The notes: generated by a model from the sequence alone, not told the origin. Shown: positions 9,726 to 18,565, counted from the stretch's first letter. The stretch: 64,000 nucleotides of DNA from Bacteroidia bacterium (GCA_009929445.1 SAAL01000004.1:1-64000); one strand, 5' to 3'. A program made the numbers and translations.

Positions 9726-11354
9726 ATGAACACAATAGCAGGACACATAGTAGATGTAGTAGCGCGGCAAATAAGAAAAGGAACTCTATACATCGATGGA
9801 GGAAAAATTGTAAACTTTGAAGCCTCAGATGCTGTGCCCGACCAGTACATTATTCCCGGTTTTGTGGATGCACACATCCACATCGAAAGCTCCATGATGT
9901 TGCCATCGGAGTTTGCACGCTACAGTTTGCCATGTGGCACCGTCGCTTGTGTTTGCGATCCACACGAAATAGCCAATGTATGTGGTATACCCGGTGTAAA
10001 TTACATGATAGAAAATGGCAAAAAATCGGCACTCAAATACTACTTTGGTGCTCCTTCGTGCGTGCCTGCTACACCTTTCGATTCTTCCGGAGCCATCCTC
10101 GATGCCGAAGCAGTGAGTAAGTTGCTAGAACGCGACGACATTTACTTCCTTGCCGAAATGATGAACTACCCGGGAGTTATCGAACAAGACGAACAGGTAC
10201 ATTTAAAACTCCGGGCTGCCCACAAACATCTCAAACCCATCGATGGACATGCACCTGAGCTTACCGGCGAAGGCTTGATAGCTTATGCTTCGGCTGGTAT
10301 CACAACCGATCACGAGTGCATGTCGATAACCGAAGCTGAAGCTAAAATCGCCTTTGGCATGAAAGTACTGATCCGCGAAGGTAGCGCTGCCAAGAACTTC
10401 GATGATTTACTTCCTCTGCTCGAAAAGTACAGCGACGAAATCATGTTCTGTTCTGACGATAAACACCCTGATGATTTAATTAAAAACGGACACATAAACA
10501 CCCTTGCCCGCCGGGCTGTAGCTGCCGGATACGACGCACTGGAAGTCCTGCGCATATGCTCACTCAATCCGGTTCGACATTACAAACTCGATGTAGGATT
10601 GCTTCAGCAAGGCGACGATGCTGATTTTCTGGTGGTTAATAATCTGACGGATTTTGACGTGCAACAAACTTATATTCGCGGTTTGAAAGTTGCTGAAAAC
10701 AACGCGGTACTTTTTCCACGTTATATTCCTAATAAGCTGATCAATAACTTTAAAGCCACACCACTACAGCCCGAACAACTTCGCGTCCAACCTTCGGGCG
10801 ATCAACTAAAAGTAATTGTGGTGGACGATGGACAGCTGTTTACACACAGCGAATTGGTAGTTCCTAAAATCGACAACGACAATGTTATTTCGGACACAAC
10901 AAACGACATACTTAAATTAGTGGTTTACAATCGTTATCAGGACATGAAACCTGCTATAGGATTTATTAAAAACATCGGACTTAAAGAGGGAGCTCTTGCT
11001 TCCACTGTTTCGCACGACAGCCATAATATAGTGGCTGTAGGCACCTCCGACGAAGAAATCGTATCGGCAATCAATCATATCATAGCCAGTACCGGTGGTA
11101 TTCTGGCTTGTAACAAAGACAACGTTTTGCTACTACCTTTGCCTGTTGGTGGTTTAATGTCGGCCGAAGAGGGTGATGTGATTGCCCAAAAATATGAAGA
11201 ACTTGATGCCGCGGTAAAACAAATGGGATCGCAGCTGAAAGCCCCTTTTATGACCGTTGCCTTTATGTCGTTGCTTGTAATTCCAAAGCTTAAGCTTAGT
11301 GATCAAGGACTTTTCGATGGACGAACTTACGCGTTTACCGACCTAATGATATAG
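9726..11354 (+). CDS. ade: Adenine deaminase
   Basis: A 542-residue metal-dependent amidohydrolase that converts adenine to hypoxanthine and ammonia for purine salvage. The N-terminal metal-binding motif VDAHIHIESSMMLPSEFAR (about residues 48-66) and the CGTVACVCDPHEIANVCG segment are characteristic of the Ade family, as is the length. Later motifs (HAPEL about 180, TDHECMS about 197, and C-terminal SHDSHNIVAVG) are intact. It is a monocistronic gene: divergent from the DUF3943 gene and closed by a strong terminator right after the stop codon. Confidence 0.96.
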   Translation: MNTIAGHIVDVVARQIRKGTLYIDGGKIVNFEASDAVPDQYIIPGFVDAHIHIESSMMLPSEFARYSLPCGTVACVCDPHEIANVCGIPGVNYMIENGKKSALKYYFGAPSCVPATPFDSSGAILDAEAVSKLLERDDIYFLAEMMNYPGVIEQDEQVHLKLRAAHKHLKPIDGHAPELTGEGLIAYASAGITTDHECMSITEAEAKIAFGMKVLIREGSAAKNFDDLLPLLEKYSDEIMFCSDDKHPDDLIKNGHINTLARRAVAAGYDALEVLRICSLNPVRHYKLDVGLLQQGDDADFLVVNNLTDFDVQQTYIRGLKVAENNAVLFPRYIPNKLINNFKATPLQPEQLRVQPSGDQLKVIVVDDGQLFTHSELVVPKIDNDNVISDTTNDILKLVVYNRYQDMKPAIGFIKNIGLKEGALASTVSHDSHNIVAVGTSDEEIVSAINHIIASTGGILACNKDNVLLLPLPVGGLMSAEEGDVIAQKYEELDAAVKQMGSQLKAPFMTVAFMSLLVIPKLKLSDQGLFDGRTYAFTDLMI

Positions 11355-11363
11355 TATTCTACA

Positions 11364-11409
11364 ACAAAAAAAAGTCAGTTCAGATAGACCTGAACTGACT
11401 TTTTTTTTG
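11364..11409 (+). terminator. Intrinsic terminator of ade
   Basis: A perfect 11-base stem AGTCAGTTCAG/CTGAACTGACT with a six-base loop, preceded by a run of A and followed by nine T. It begins ten bases after the ade stop and would work on both strands. Confidence 0.92.
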
Positions 11410-11816
11410 TTTTTTATTCGTGTAAATTGATATTGAATTTTATTTGAAAATCACTATTGCCCGATAAAATTCTGATTTCTTAAATTGTATTATATTTCTC
11501 ACTTTGAAATGACAGTCATTATTCTATCTTTTGGAGTGGAGTTCAAAAATCTCTATAAATCACAGTCATCCTGAGTGTAGCGAAGAAACTTAATATTTTT
11601 TACTCGACAAAATTATCTGGAAATACTTTTGCCTGTACCACGTTTCAATTATCGGCATATCACGCATTTCGCTTTACCTTAACGGCGATAAAATCATATT
11701 TTTCATTATTACGCAAAAGCAATTGTTTCATTCTGTTCTGACGAAGAATATACAGACAACAGTTCTAATGGAGCAGGTGTATGCATAACCGGCTTTGTTT
11801 TTATTAAATCCGTCAG
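11410..11816. other. Decayed intergenic region with a dispersed-repeat-like segment
   Basis: Low-complexity, AT-rich sequence without a sustained reading frame. At about 11562-11587 it contains AGTCATCCTGAGTGTAGCGA, which resembles an intergenic repeat seen in many bacterial genomes (GTCATCCTGAGCGnAGCGAAG). The likeness is from memory, not a search. Confidence 0.35.
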
Positions 11817-12209
11817 GTTACCGAAGCGGGAGTGGCAACGATTGAAATCCCTGCAATCAATACGGATTTATACCTGTACAACTTCCGAAGTCTGCCATCC
11901 TTCACAATTGTTGCCTGCCTGGGTGGAGTGTGTGATATGACTTACTCATAGACCGAAAAGCAATACGTACGTTCGGAATACCTGCACAATGACAATGTAC
12001 GTGGAGTATACCAAAGCAACTGAATGCCTGCCATGGGTACGCAGCCGGGCGTTTCCATCCGACTGTACTGTCCCCTGAAACTGATGCCGATAACCGATGA
12101 TGTGACCATGCTGGTGTGTCTTGGGGTGGAGTTCGGGAAAAACGGCTACGGCAACACCACTGAACCTGTAAAATACGCCGGAACAGGAAAAATAGTGCGG
12201 GTTGGATAA
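11817..12209 (+). pseudogene. Probable gene remnant with two in-frame stops
   Basis: One frame reads as plausible protein for about 130 codons but is broken by TAG (after CLGGVCDMTYS) and TGA (after NDNVRGVYQSN). The piece after the second stop is the 61-codon ORF MPAMGTQPGVSIRLYC... ending in GKIVRVG. Immediately upstream, a different frame (SSNGAGVCITGFVFIKS) also looks protein-like, which would fit an additional frameshift near 11810. I do not recognise the family. It could be a decayed surface or beta-rich protein; it could also be chance, although composition and length argue for a remnant. Confidence 0.5.
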
Positions 12210-12268
12210 GATTTGACAAAGTGAAACAGAAAAACGGGTAAATTATTAGGTTCGAGTTTTCACCTGAT

Positions 12269-12318
12269 TACAATAATAAAGGAGCAGCGATTTCAATCCC
12301 TGCTCCTTTATTATTGTA
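12269..12318. terminator. Bidirectional terminator between remnant and osmC
   Basis: A perfect stem of about 18 base pairs, ACAATAATAAAGGAGCAG pairing with CTGCTCCTTTATTATTGT, with a 12-base loop. It lies just past the end of the minus-strand OsmC gene and past the plus-strand remnant, so it can end transcription from either side. Confidence 0.8.
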
Positions 12319-12336
12319 TTGTCCGGCAAAGGTTTT

Positions 12337-12756
12337 TCAGCCCTCTTTTACCCGTATTTCTGAAGTAACTTCTATCGCTTTTCTGAATAGAGCTTCCACA
12401 CCGCAGTAGGTTTCTTCCGACATTTTCACTGCCTTTTCCAGCTTTTCCATTGGCAGGTCTTTACCGGTAAATTCATACACTACGTGCATTCTTTCGTAGT
12501 ATTTCGGATGCTCATCGCGCATATCGGCTTCCACGCTGATGTTACATTTCGCGATATTCACACGCATTTTTTTGAGAATGGAGACCACATCCATGCCTGT
12601 ACAGCCGGCCAGCGCCACAAGCAGCAATTTTTTGGGACTCGTACCGAGATTATCGCCTCCGGCTGCCAGCGGTGCGTCATTTATGATTTTGTGTTCGTCT
12701 ATTGTGGATTCAAAAGTGAGATTGCCTTTCCATTCGGAAGTAATAACATGTTTCAT
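12337..12756 (-). CDS. OsmC family peroxiredoxin-like protein
   Basis: A 139-residue protein of the OsmC/Ohr family, which reduces organic peroxides through two cysteines. Both are visible: Cys52 in LALAGCTGMDV and Cys118 in EETYCGV. The N-terminal glycine-rich segment (APLAAGGDNLGTSPKKLLL) is typical of the YhfA-like OsmC branch rather than of Ohr. Cytoplasmic, no signal peptide. It is a single gene, divergent from the ptb-like gene. The exact substrate cannot be told from sequence. Confidence 0.9.
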   Translation of the reverse strand: MKHVITSEWKGNLTFESTIDEHKIINDAPLAAGGDNLGTSPKKLLLVALAGCTGMDVVSILKKMRVNIAKCNISVEADMRDEHPKYYERMHVVYEFTGKDLPMEKLEKAVKMSEETYCGVEALFRKAIEVTSEIRVKEG

Positions 12757-13053
12757 TTAAAAAAAATTTAGAGTGTTAAAATAAAGTGAAATTATACCAT
12801 CAAAAAAAACCGGAATTTTGCATTTGACATGTAAAAATCGGCTCTTCTTCCGGTTTTTTGATAAAACATTTCAGGCAGGGTAAAAGTTTTCGGAAAAAAT
12901 TTTCGATAAAAAATAAAAAAAAGAAAGGCAATTTTCAGCTGAATTAACATACAAATTGCCCTAAAAATTATAAAATTATTCAGATTCAATTTTCCTGCTG
13001 TCTATTTGTAATCTTTTCAGAAATTGAGGATTACGAGCGCAACGGCCGGCGGC
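12757..13053. other. Intergenic region with a long-loop inverted repeat
   Basis: This is the divergent spacer between osmC and the ptb-like gene. It is AT-rich and holds a perfect 12-base inverted repeat AAAAAACCGGAA (12804-12815) and TTCCGGTTTTTT (12848-12859) with a 32-base spacer. On the plus strand this looks like a terminator, although no plus-strand gene precedes it. No ORF is supported. Confidence 0.4.
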
Positions 13054-13083
13054 TTGCAGGCTTGAAATTAATTCATAAATTTG
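13054..13083 (+). promoter_or_regulatory. Bacteroidota-type promoter of the ptb-like gene
   Basis: TAAATTTG at 13076-13083 matches the -7 element TAnnTTTG, with TTG at 13054-13056, 19 bases upstream, as the -33 element. Transcription would start near 13090, so the upstream TTG start at 13081 in the ORF track cannot be used. Confidence 0.6.
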
Positions 13084-13113
13084 TACCGGATATTTACTCA
13101 ACACGTATCTTAT

Positions 13114-14022
13114 ATGCATCCGATAGCCTCATTTCAGGAACTGACATCGCATCTGACCGAATCACAGCATCGCAAACGCATGGCAGTGGCCAATGCAGTG
13201 GATTCACACACGCTTGATGCCGTGATCAACGCTGTAAATGCAGGCATCGTAGAGGCTTATCTGGTAGGCGACGTGGCTGAAATTGAGTCCTATCTGCTCG
13301 AACAGCCGGATATTTCATCATATATTCACATCATTGATAAACCCGATGTGGGCGAAGCAACGTTCGAAGCGGTTCGCATGGTGAAGGATGGCGAATGCGA
13401 TATCCTGATGAAAGGGTTGGTGAATACCGATGTGATTCTGCGGGCTATACTCGACAAACAAAAAGGGCTCTTGCCACCCGGCAATGTGCTGACCTACAAC
13501 GCCGCACTCGAAATTCCGGGCTACCACAAGCTGATTTTCTTTTCGGACCCGGCCGTGATACCCTACCCCACGCTCGATCAGCGGAAAGCCATGATAAAAT
13601 ACGCCATCAACACCTGCTATAAATTCGGGCTTTCAAAACCCAAAGTGGCATTAATTCATGCCACAGAAGTAACCAGCCCTAAAATCACGTTTATGCAGGA
13701 TTACCTGGATATCATGCAGATGTGGCGTGCAGGTGAATTTGGCGACGTGATCATCGACGGACCGCTGGATATTTTCCTGGCTCTGGACGCCGAGCGGGGC
13801 GGTATCAAAAAAGTACCATCACCCTTGCTGGGTGATGCCGATGTGCTTATTTTCCCCGATTTTGCCGCCGCCAATGTCTTTTACAAAGGAGTGGCACTTT
13901 TTGCCAACGCTCAGATGGGCGGTATTTTGCAGGGCACTTCCAAACCGTGTGTACTCACTTCGCGCAGTGAGACAGCTCTTTCCAAGTTTTACAGCATCGC
14001 TGTGGCCTGCATCCTGGCATAG
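13114..14022 (+). CDS. ptb: Phosphate butyryltransferase / acetyltransferase family protein
   Basis: A 302-residue PTA_PTB-family acyltransferase, exchanging CoA for phosphate on a short acyl-CoA (butyryl or acetyl). Typical segments are KDGECDILMKGLVNT (about 90-105), TYNAALEIPGYHKLIFFSDPA, LIHATEVTSPKITFMQD, VIIDGPLDIFLALD and the C-terminal LTSRSETALSKFYSIA. The tracked ORF starts at a TTG at 13081; I chose ATG 13114 because the likely promoter -7 box covers the earlier start. The usual partner, butyrate kinase, is not next to it: the gene ends at a terminator and a DUF3467 gene follows. Ptb is therefore preferred over Pta only on length and similarity, and the substrate is open. Confidence 0.82.
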   Translation: MHPIASFQELTSHLTESQHRKRMAVANAVDSHTLDAVINAVNAGIVEAYLVGDVAEIESYLLEQPDISSYIHIIDKPDVGEATFEAVRMVKDGECDILMKGLVNTDVILRAILDKQKGLLPPGNVLTYNAALEIPGYHKLIFFSDPAVIPYPTLDQRKAMIKYAINTCYKFGLSKPKVALIHATEVTSPKITFMQDYLDIMQMWRAGEFGDVIIDGPLDIFLALDAERGGIKKVPSPLLGDADVLIFPDFAAANVFYKGVALFANAQMGGILQGTSKPCVLTSRSETALSKFYSIAVACILA

Positions 14023-14044
14023 ATTTCCTGATTGTTATCGGGTG

Positions 14045-14068
14045 CAGCGGTTTGAAACCGCCGTTTTT
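14045..14068 (+). terminator. Terminator of the ptb-like gene
   Basis: GCGGT/ACCGC stem with loop TTGAA, followed by CG and five T, about 25 bases after the stop codon. Confidence 0.6.
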
Positions 14069-14080
14069 AATAAGCGGTTA

Positions 14081-14098
14081 CCCCGATAGCTATCGGGG
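14081..14098. repeat. Dispersed palindrome, copy 1
   Basis: An 18-base perfect palindrome CCCCGATAGCTATCGGGG in the spacer between the ptb-like and DUF3467 genes. The 16-base core CCCGATAGCTATCGGG recurs at 14694 and 28945. Confidence 0.85.
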
Positions 14099-14341
14099 CG
14101 CTTCACCCGTGAGGTTTGTACAAACATTTCGGGTGAAAACAGCTAAAAACCGATTTACCCAAAGATATTTTTCGTATCTTTATCCGCTGATTACGGAGCA
14201 TGTCGTGGCATGATATGGAGCACCCGCAAATTATACGGACTTCATGTTTGAGTCACTTATGCAGTTTACTTCATTCTATAAACAACTGATAACCAACTGC
14301 AATACTGTAAAAAATTACATTCAAGAAAAAAAACTACAAAT
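14099..14341. other. Leader region of the DUF3467 gene
   Basis: No gene is supported. TATCTTTA at about 14173-14180 is one base off the Bacteroidota -7 consensus and could give a transcript with a leader of about 150 bases. The rest is featureless to me. Confidence 0.3.
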
Positions 14342-14656
14342 ATGGACAACAAACAAAATCAGGAAAATCAGCTGAACATTGAATTATCGGCTGAAGTAGC
14401 TGAAGGAACTTACTCAAACCTGGCAATCATTTCACATTCCTCATCGGAATTTGTCATTGATTTTATCCGCATTATGCCCGGAACACCCAAAGCCAACGTA
14501 AAATCACGCATCATCCTCACTCCCGAGCATGCCAAAAGACTGCTATTTGCACTCCAGGACAACATTTCGAAATATGAACAGCAGCACGGAAAGATAAAAA
14601 CACCAGAAAACAACATGATGCCGCCACTGCCGATGGGATTCGGGGGAGAAGCGTGA
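14342..14656 (+). CDS. DUF3467 domain protein
   Basis: A 104-residue soluble protein matching DUF3467: the core SEFVIDFIRIMPGTPKANVK followed by SRIILTPEHAKRLLFAL and a short helix ending in a flexible tail (PPLPMGFGGEA). The family is widespread in Bacteroidota as a small cytoplasmic protein; its role is unknown to me. Translation starts at an ATG after an A-rich leader (aaactacaaat). It is convergent with panE and separated from it by a region of inverted repeats. No operon partner. Confidence 0.85.
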   Translation: MDNKQNQENQLNIELSAEVAEGTYSNLAIISHSSSEFVIDFIRIMPGTPKANVKSRIILTPEHAKRLLFALQDNISKYEQQHGKIKTPENNMMPPLPMGFGGEA

Positions 14657-14660
14657 GTTT

Positions 14661-14725
14661 AGTTCTGAGTTTCGAGTGTTATACTCAGAACTCTCCCGAT
14701 AGCTATCGGGACAGAACTCAGAACT
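14661..14725. repeat. Inverted repeats with dispersed palindrome, copy 2
   Basis: The spacer between the convergent DUF3467 and panE genes is almost wholly repeat: AGTTCTGAGT (14661), its complement ACTCAGAACT (14683), the palindrome TCCCGATAGCTATCGGGA (14694-14711), and again CAGAACTCAGAACT (14712-14725). The first arm can pair with either later copy, so two alternative hairpins are possible. There is no T-tract, so this is not a classical terminator. Confidence 0.8.
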
Positions 14726-14734
14726 ATAAACTAT

Positions 14735-15661
14735 TCACCTGTTTTTCAGGGAATTATATACGGTTTCGTAGAGTGGCGTGTAGATTCGGTGTTTCTGAGC
14801 CAGCTGAACGATGACTCCGGTAAGTGTTTCCACTTCAGTGCGGTTGCCGGCTTTGAAGTCGCTGTGCATGGAAGTTGTAGTACCGGCAGGCAGCACTTCG
14901 GCACGGTTTACGACCTGCTCAATGGCGTTTTCACCCAGATTAATTCCCTCCGCTTTAGCCACTTTAAGGAATTCCTCGGCAAGCCCGACGGTCATGTTCA
15001 GTCGATCCGGAGTATCCACCAGTTCGTTGAAACCAACATCAAAATAGGAAGTAAGTGAAGCAGAAACTGAAATGAAGAAGAATTTCTTCCAGATGGATTC
15101 ACGGATATTGACGGATAGCTTTGCATCTATCCGGGCCTCCTGAAGGAGTTTTTCGAAGTTCTGCAATTGTTCGTTTGGTTCCTTATCGTATCCGAAAACC
15201 AGTTTGTAAAACGTACCCGTTGCCCTGATTACACCCGGTCCGGTTTTGCGGCTTACGATGTATGAGCAACCGCTCCAGACGATGTTTTCGGGCAGAATTT
15301 CACGAATCCGTTCGGTGATATCCCCTCCGTTGAGTAATGGCAGGATGATGGTATGAGGACCAATACAGGGACGGATAAATTCGATGGAACTCCGGAGATC
15401 ATAGCTTTTGGTGGTAATAATCACATAATCCACCACACCGGCGTCCTGAGGATTATCGGTAGCCAGATCGGGTCGGGCTATAAAGTCTTCTTCGTCGGTG
15501 ATTATGTGAATACCGGTTTCCTGAATGGCTTTCAGGTGTTCGCCCCGGGCAAAAAAACATACTTCCACCCTACCCGATCCGCTGTATCGTGCAGCGAGTT
15601 TTCCTCCATAATAACCGCCTACACCACCCAGTCCTAAAAATGCAATTCTTATCTTCGTCAT
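14735..15661 (-). CDS. panE: 2-dehydropantoate 2-reductase
   Basis: A 308-residue ketopantoate reductase, making D-pantoate with NADPH for pantothenate and coenzyme A synthesis. The N-terminal Rossmann motif FLGLGGVGGYYGGKLA (about residues 8-23) is intact. The central LPLLNGGDITERIRE segment and the C-terminal helical domain with SMHSDFKAGNRTEVE (about 262-276) carry residues typical of the family (Lys and Asn/Ser near the substrate). It lies 81 bases downstream of the outer-membrane protein gene on the same strand, possibly read from it. Cytoplasmic. Confidence 0.9.
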   Translation of the reverse strand: MTKIRIAFLGLGGVGGYYGGKLAARYSGSGRVEVCFFARGEHLKAIQETGIHIITDEEDFIARPDLATDNPQDAGVVDYVIITTKSYDLRSSIEFIRPCIGPHTIILPLLNGGDITERIREILPENIVWSGCSYIVSRKTGPGVIRATGTFYKLVFGYDKEPNEQLQNFEKLLQEARIDAKLSVNIRESIWKKFFFISVSASLTSYFDVGFNELVDTPDRLNMTVGLAEEFLKVAKAEGINLGENAIEQVVNRAEVLPAGTTTSMHSDFKAGNRTEVETLTGVIVQLAQKHRIYTPLYETVYNSLKNR

Positions 15662-15742
15662 ACCCGTTTTGTCTTTTTCTTATCCAACAAGCAGCTGAAT
15701 GAAAAGTTTAACGAATGAAAAAAGGTTTCCTGATTTTCCGGA

Positions 15743-18565
15743 TTACATGAATGGAGGAGGAGGAGGTGCACCGCCGTCCGGTCCGCCGCCTCCCATTCTC
15801 ATTCCCCTTCCCATGCCGGGTCCCATGCGGTTCATATTTTCCAGATTTTCACGGTCCTGACTGTTTCCGCCTTTGAACTTATTGATTTTGTATGTGAAAC
15901 TAACCAGGAAATAGGATGGCAGGGCATTTGATTTGCTGAATTCCACAAAGTTATCGCCTACGTTCTGATTAATATTCTGTTGTTGACGCAGTATATCAAA
16001 CACTTTCAGCGAGAACACTCCTTTTGCCTTGAATGCAGTTAAATCCAAGGATGCATTCCATATCCACTGCGAAGGGTTGAAATCGGCGTATCCGTTTTGT
16101 TTTGTAAAATTCAGATCGGTGGTAAAAGTCAGTGTTTTGGTAGGTCGAAGTCCGAAATTGAGCGCACTTGTCCAATCGTAGGTTTCTGATGCTTTTTTGT
16201 TGAAATTATTTTTCGAATAAGAATAGCCCAGACCGCCGCGAAGTGCCACATCCACTATTTCGTGGGTGAAACTCATCGAGATATTCTCGGCTGCATTGTA
16301 GCGTATGGTACTGCTCAAATCGCCGATCAGGAGGTTGTTAAGATTAATATCGGCTGCATTTACGTTTTTGGAAGTGTATCCGTACTGTTGTCTGGTGCCG
16401 AACGAAGTGTTGTTGGAGAAATTGAATTTCTTCAGGAAAGGCTGATTATACATGAAAAAAGCATTCAGATTATACGGTATTTCTTTCGAATTGACGGTCT
16501 GAATGTATCTTTTTCCGGTATTGTCGTAAATGCTGTTGCTCGTCAGGTTATCTTTTGTGGCGTTTCCGAACACTCCGACACTGTAGGAACTGAACGTTTC
16601 GGCATTGTAGTTGGAGTACATGAGCCGGAGATTGTGGTTGAAAGCCGGATTGAGCGCGGGATTTCCTACGGTTTCGTTCATCAGGTCGGTGTTGTTTTTC
16701 ACCGGCTGCATCTGGCTGATAGAGGGCTGCTCGGTACGTCCGCGGTATTCGAGCCGTGCAAAATTTCTTTTGCCGAAATTGTACTGAAAACGGGCTGCAG
16801 GAGCCAGGTTCACCACTTCATTTTTAATCGGAACACCCGTGTTGTCGCCGTAAATAGTTGTGCTGTAAGTTTGCGATGGTTCGGCCGAAAAACCGAGCGT
16901 AAGATTATATGCAGGCATTACGTAGCGGTAATTGAGGTCGAGCGTTTCACGGAAAAAGCGGTTTGAAAATTCGTTGCTGTATTCGTTGTTCTTGACGATG
17001 TAGTTGCCGTTGACATCCTGATCAAACAGATCGCGTACAGAGTTCCGGATATTTCCGTTGAAGGAGAGCGAGGTTTCGAGAAAATGTTTGCGCGAAGTTC
17101 CGAGCGGCTCAACGTATGACAGTCGCAAACCAAAATTGAAATTATTGGATGTATTGTCGCTCCGCTGGTCGATGAGAATGGTAGAATCGTTGGTTATTTT
17201 CCGGGAATAATTCATGCCGTTGTCGTCGCTTGCTGACATATTGGTATTGAGCCGTGTGGTAAACGTTCGGCCGGGTTTTGCCAGTTTACGGTTGTAGATA
17301 AACGTAATTCCGGCGTCGCGGTCGAGGCCATCGCCACTGTTTTTTGTATTTCCCCAGCTAGTGCTGTCGTTTTCTTTCAGATAAAGATAATCGGACGTAC
17401 TGCGTGAAAACGAGCGGTTGAAACCTATATTCGGCTGAATGATAAAAGAATTCATAGTGTCCGGTTTCCATTCCATTTCGAGGCGGAGATTTCCCTGATA
17501 ATTTTCGCGGTTGGACATCCGGTTGGAGTTATTTTGGTACGTGGCGTCCTGCAGGTAGTTTTCGCGCTGACTTTCTGAAAGCACCAGGTTGTCCGAATGG
17601 TTAAACGTCACGTCGCCCCCTACGATGAGTTGTTTACTCAGCGGTGTGTTGATGTTGTACCCAAGGTTCTGAGTAGCAGTGATTCCACTTCTTCCTCCGC
17701 CAAAACCGCCTCTTCCACGGCGGCTGCGGGCAGTATTTGTATTGTTGGCACCGGCTGTGACCGACGAGCGGGTATCGCCGTTCATGATGTTCAGAAATGC
17801 ATTGGCATCGTAGCGAAATTCCGGATTGATATCCGTTCCGGCTCCCGCCTGTACATTGCCGAATACTCCCTGCCGGCGGTCGCGCTTGATGGTCAGGTTG
17901 ATGATACGTTCGGTTTCGCCATCATCAAAGCCCGTGAGCTGTGCCATTTCTGATTTCTGATCCACCACTTGCACTTTATCCACCATATCGGCCGGAATAT
18001 TTTTGGTGGACATTTCCATATCATCGCCGAAAAATTTCTTGCCATCCACCCGTATTTTCTTTACTTCCTGTCCGTTGACCATTATTTTTCCATCAGAGGT
18101 TATCTCTACTCCCGGCATTTTCTTCAGCAAATCCTCGACCACGGCATTTTGTCCGGTTTTGAATGTGGTTGCGTTGTATTCGATGGTATCGCCTTTGGTA
18201 ACCACTTGTACGGCTGTGCCGGCAACTTCGAGTTCTTTCAGTACTTTGGAATCGTCCTCCATCTGCAGATTTTCCAGCACCATATTTGCGGATCTGACTT
18301 CAAGATTCCGGTTGATGCCGATATAGCCAACCGATGTAGCCTGCAGAATGTATTTTCCGGATTTGATATCTTTCAGGGTAAACTCACCGAGTGAGTCTGT
18401 TGATTGTCCGGCTACCAACACGGAGTCTGTATTGAGTAACCGGACTGCAACATATTCCAGTGGTTCGCCGGTTGATTTACTTACGATTTTCGATTTGACA
18501 GCGTGTTGAGCCTGGAGTGCAAAACTCATGGCAAAACAAAAGGACAGGATCAGGTACTTTTTCAT
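15743..18565 (-). CDS. TonB-receptor-like outer-membrane beta-barrel protein with Gly/Met/Pro tail
   Basis: A 940-residue protein: signal peptide (MKKYLILSFCFAMSFALQAQ), a carboxypeptidase-regulatory-like domain (about 22-105), a plug-like domain (VEDLLKKMPGVEITSDGKIMVNG, about 140-230), then a long beta-barrel region of the outer-membrane beta-barrel family related to TonB-dependent receptors. The last recognisable strand (SYFLVSFTYKINKF) ends about 45 residues before the terminus. After it comes an unusual tail rich in Gly, Met, Arg and Pro (GPGMGRGMRMGGGGPDGG, then PPPPP). Substrate unknown. No SusD-like partner is adjacent. panE follows on the same strand. Confidence 0.85.
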   Translation of the reverse strand: MKKYLILSFCFAMSFALQAQHAVKSKIVSKSTGEPLEYVAVRLLNTDSVLVAGQSTDSLGEFTLKDIKSGKYILQATSVGYIGINRNLEVRSANMVLENLQMEDDSKVLKELEVAGTAVQVVTKGDTIEYNATTFKTGQNAVVEDLLKKMPGVEITSDGKIMVNGQEVKKIRVDGKKFFGDDMEMSTKNIPADMVDKVQVVDQKSEMAQLTGFDDGETERIINLTIKRDRRQGVFGNVQAGAGTDINPEFRYDANAFLNIMNGDTRSSVTAGANNTNTARSRRGRGGFGGGRSGITATQNLGYNINTPLSKQLIVGGDVTFNHSDNLVLSESQRENYLQDATYQNNSNRMSNRENYQGNLRLEMEWKPDTMNSFIIQPNIGFNRSFSRSTSDYLYLKENDSTSWGNTKNSGDGLDRDAGITFIYNRKLAKPGRTFTTRLNTNMSASDDNGMNYSRKITNDSTILIDQRSDNTSNNFNFGLRLSYVEPLGTSRKHFLETSLSFNGNIRNSVRDLFDQDVNGNYIVKNNEYSNEFSNRFFRETLDLNYRYVMPAYNLTLGFSAEPSQTYSTTIYGDNTGVPIKNEVVNLAPAARFQYNFGKRNFARLEYRGRTEQPSISQMQPVKNNTDLMNETVGNPALNPAFNHNLRLMYSNYNAETFSSYSVGVFGNATKDNLTSNSIYDNTGKRYIQTVNSKEIPYNLNAFFMYNQPFLKKFNFSNNTSFGTRQQYGYTSKNVNAADINLNNLLIGDLSSTIRYNAAENISMSFTHEIVDVALRGGLGYSYSKNNFNKKASETYDWTSALNFGLRPTKTLTFTTDLNFTKQNGYADFNPSQWIWNASLDLTAFKAKGVFSLKVFDILRQQQNINQNVGDNFVEFSKSNALPSYFLVSFTYKINKFKGGNSQDRENLENMNRMGPGMGRGMRMGGGGPDGGAPPPPPFM

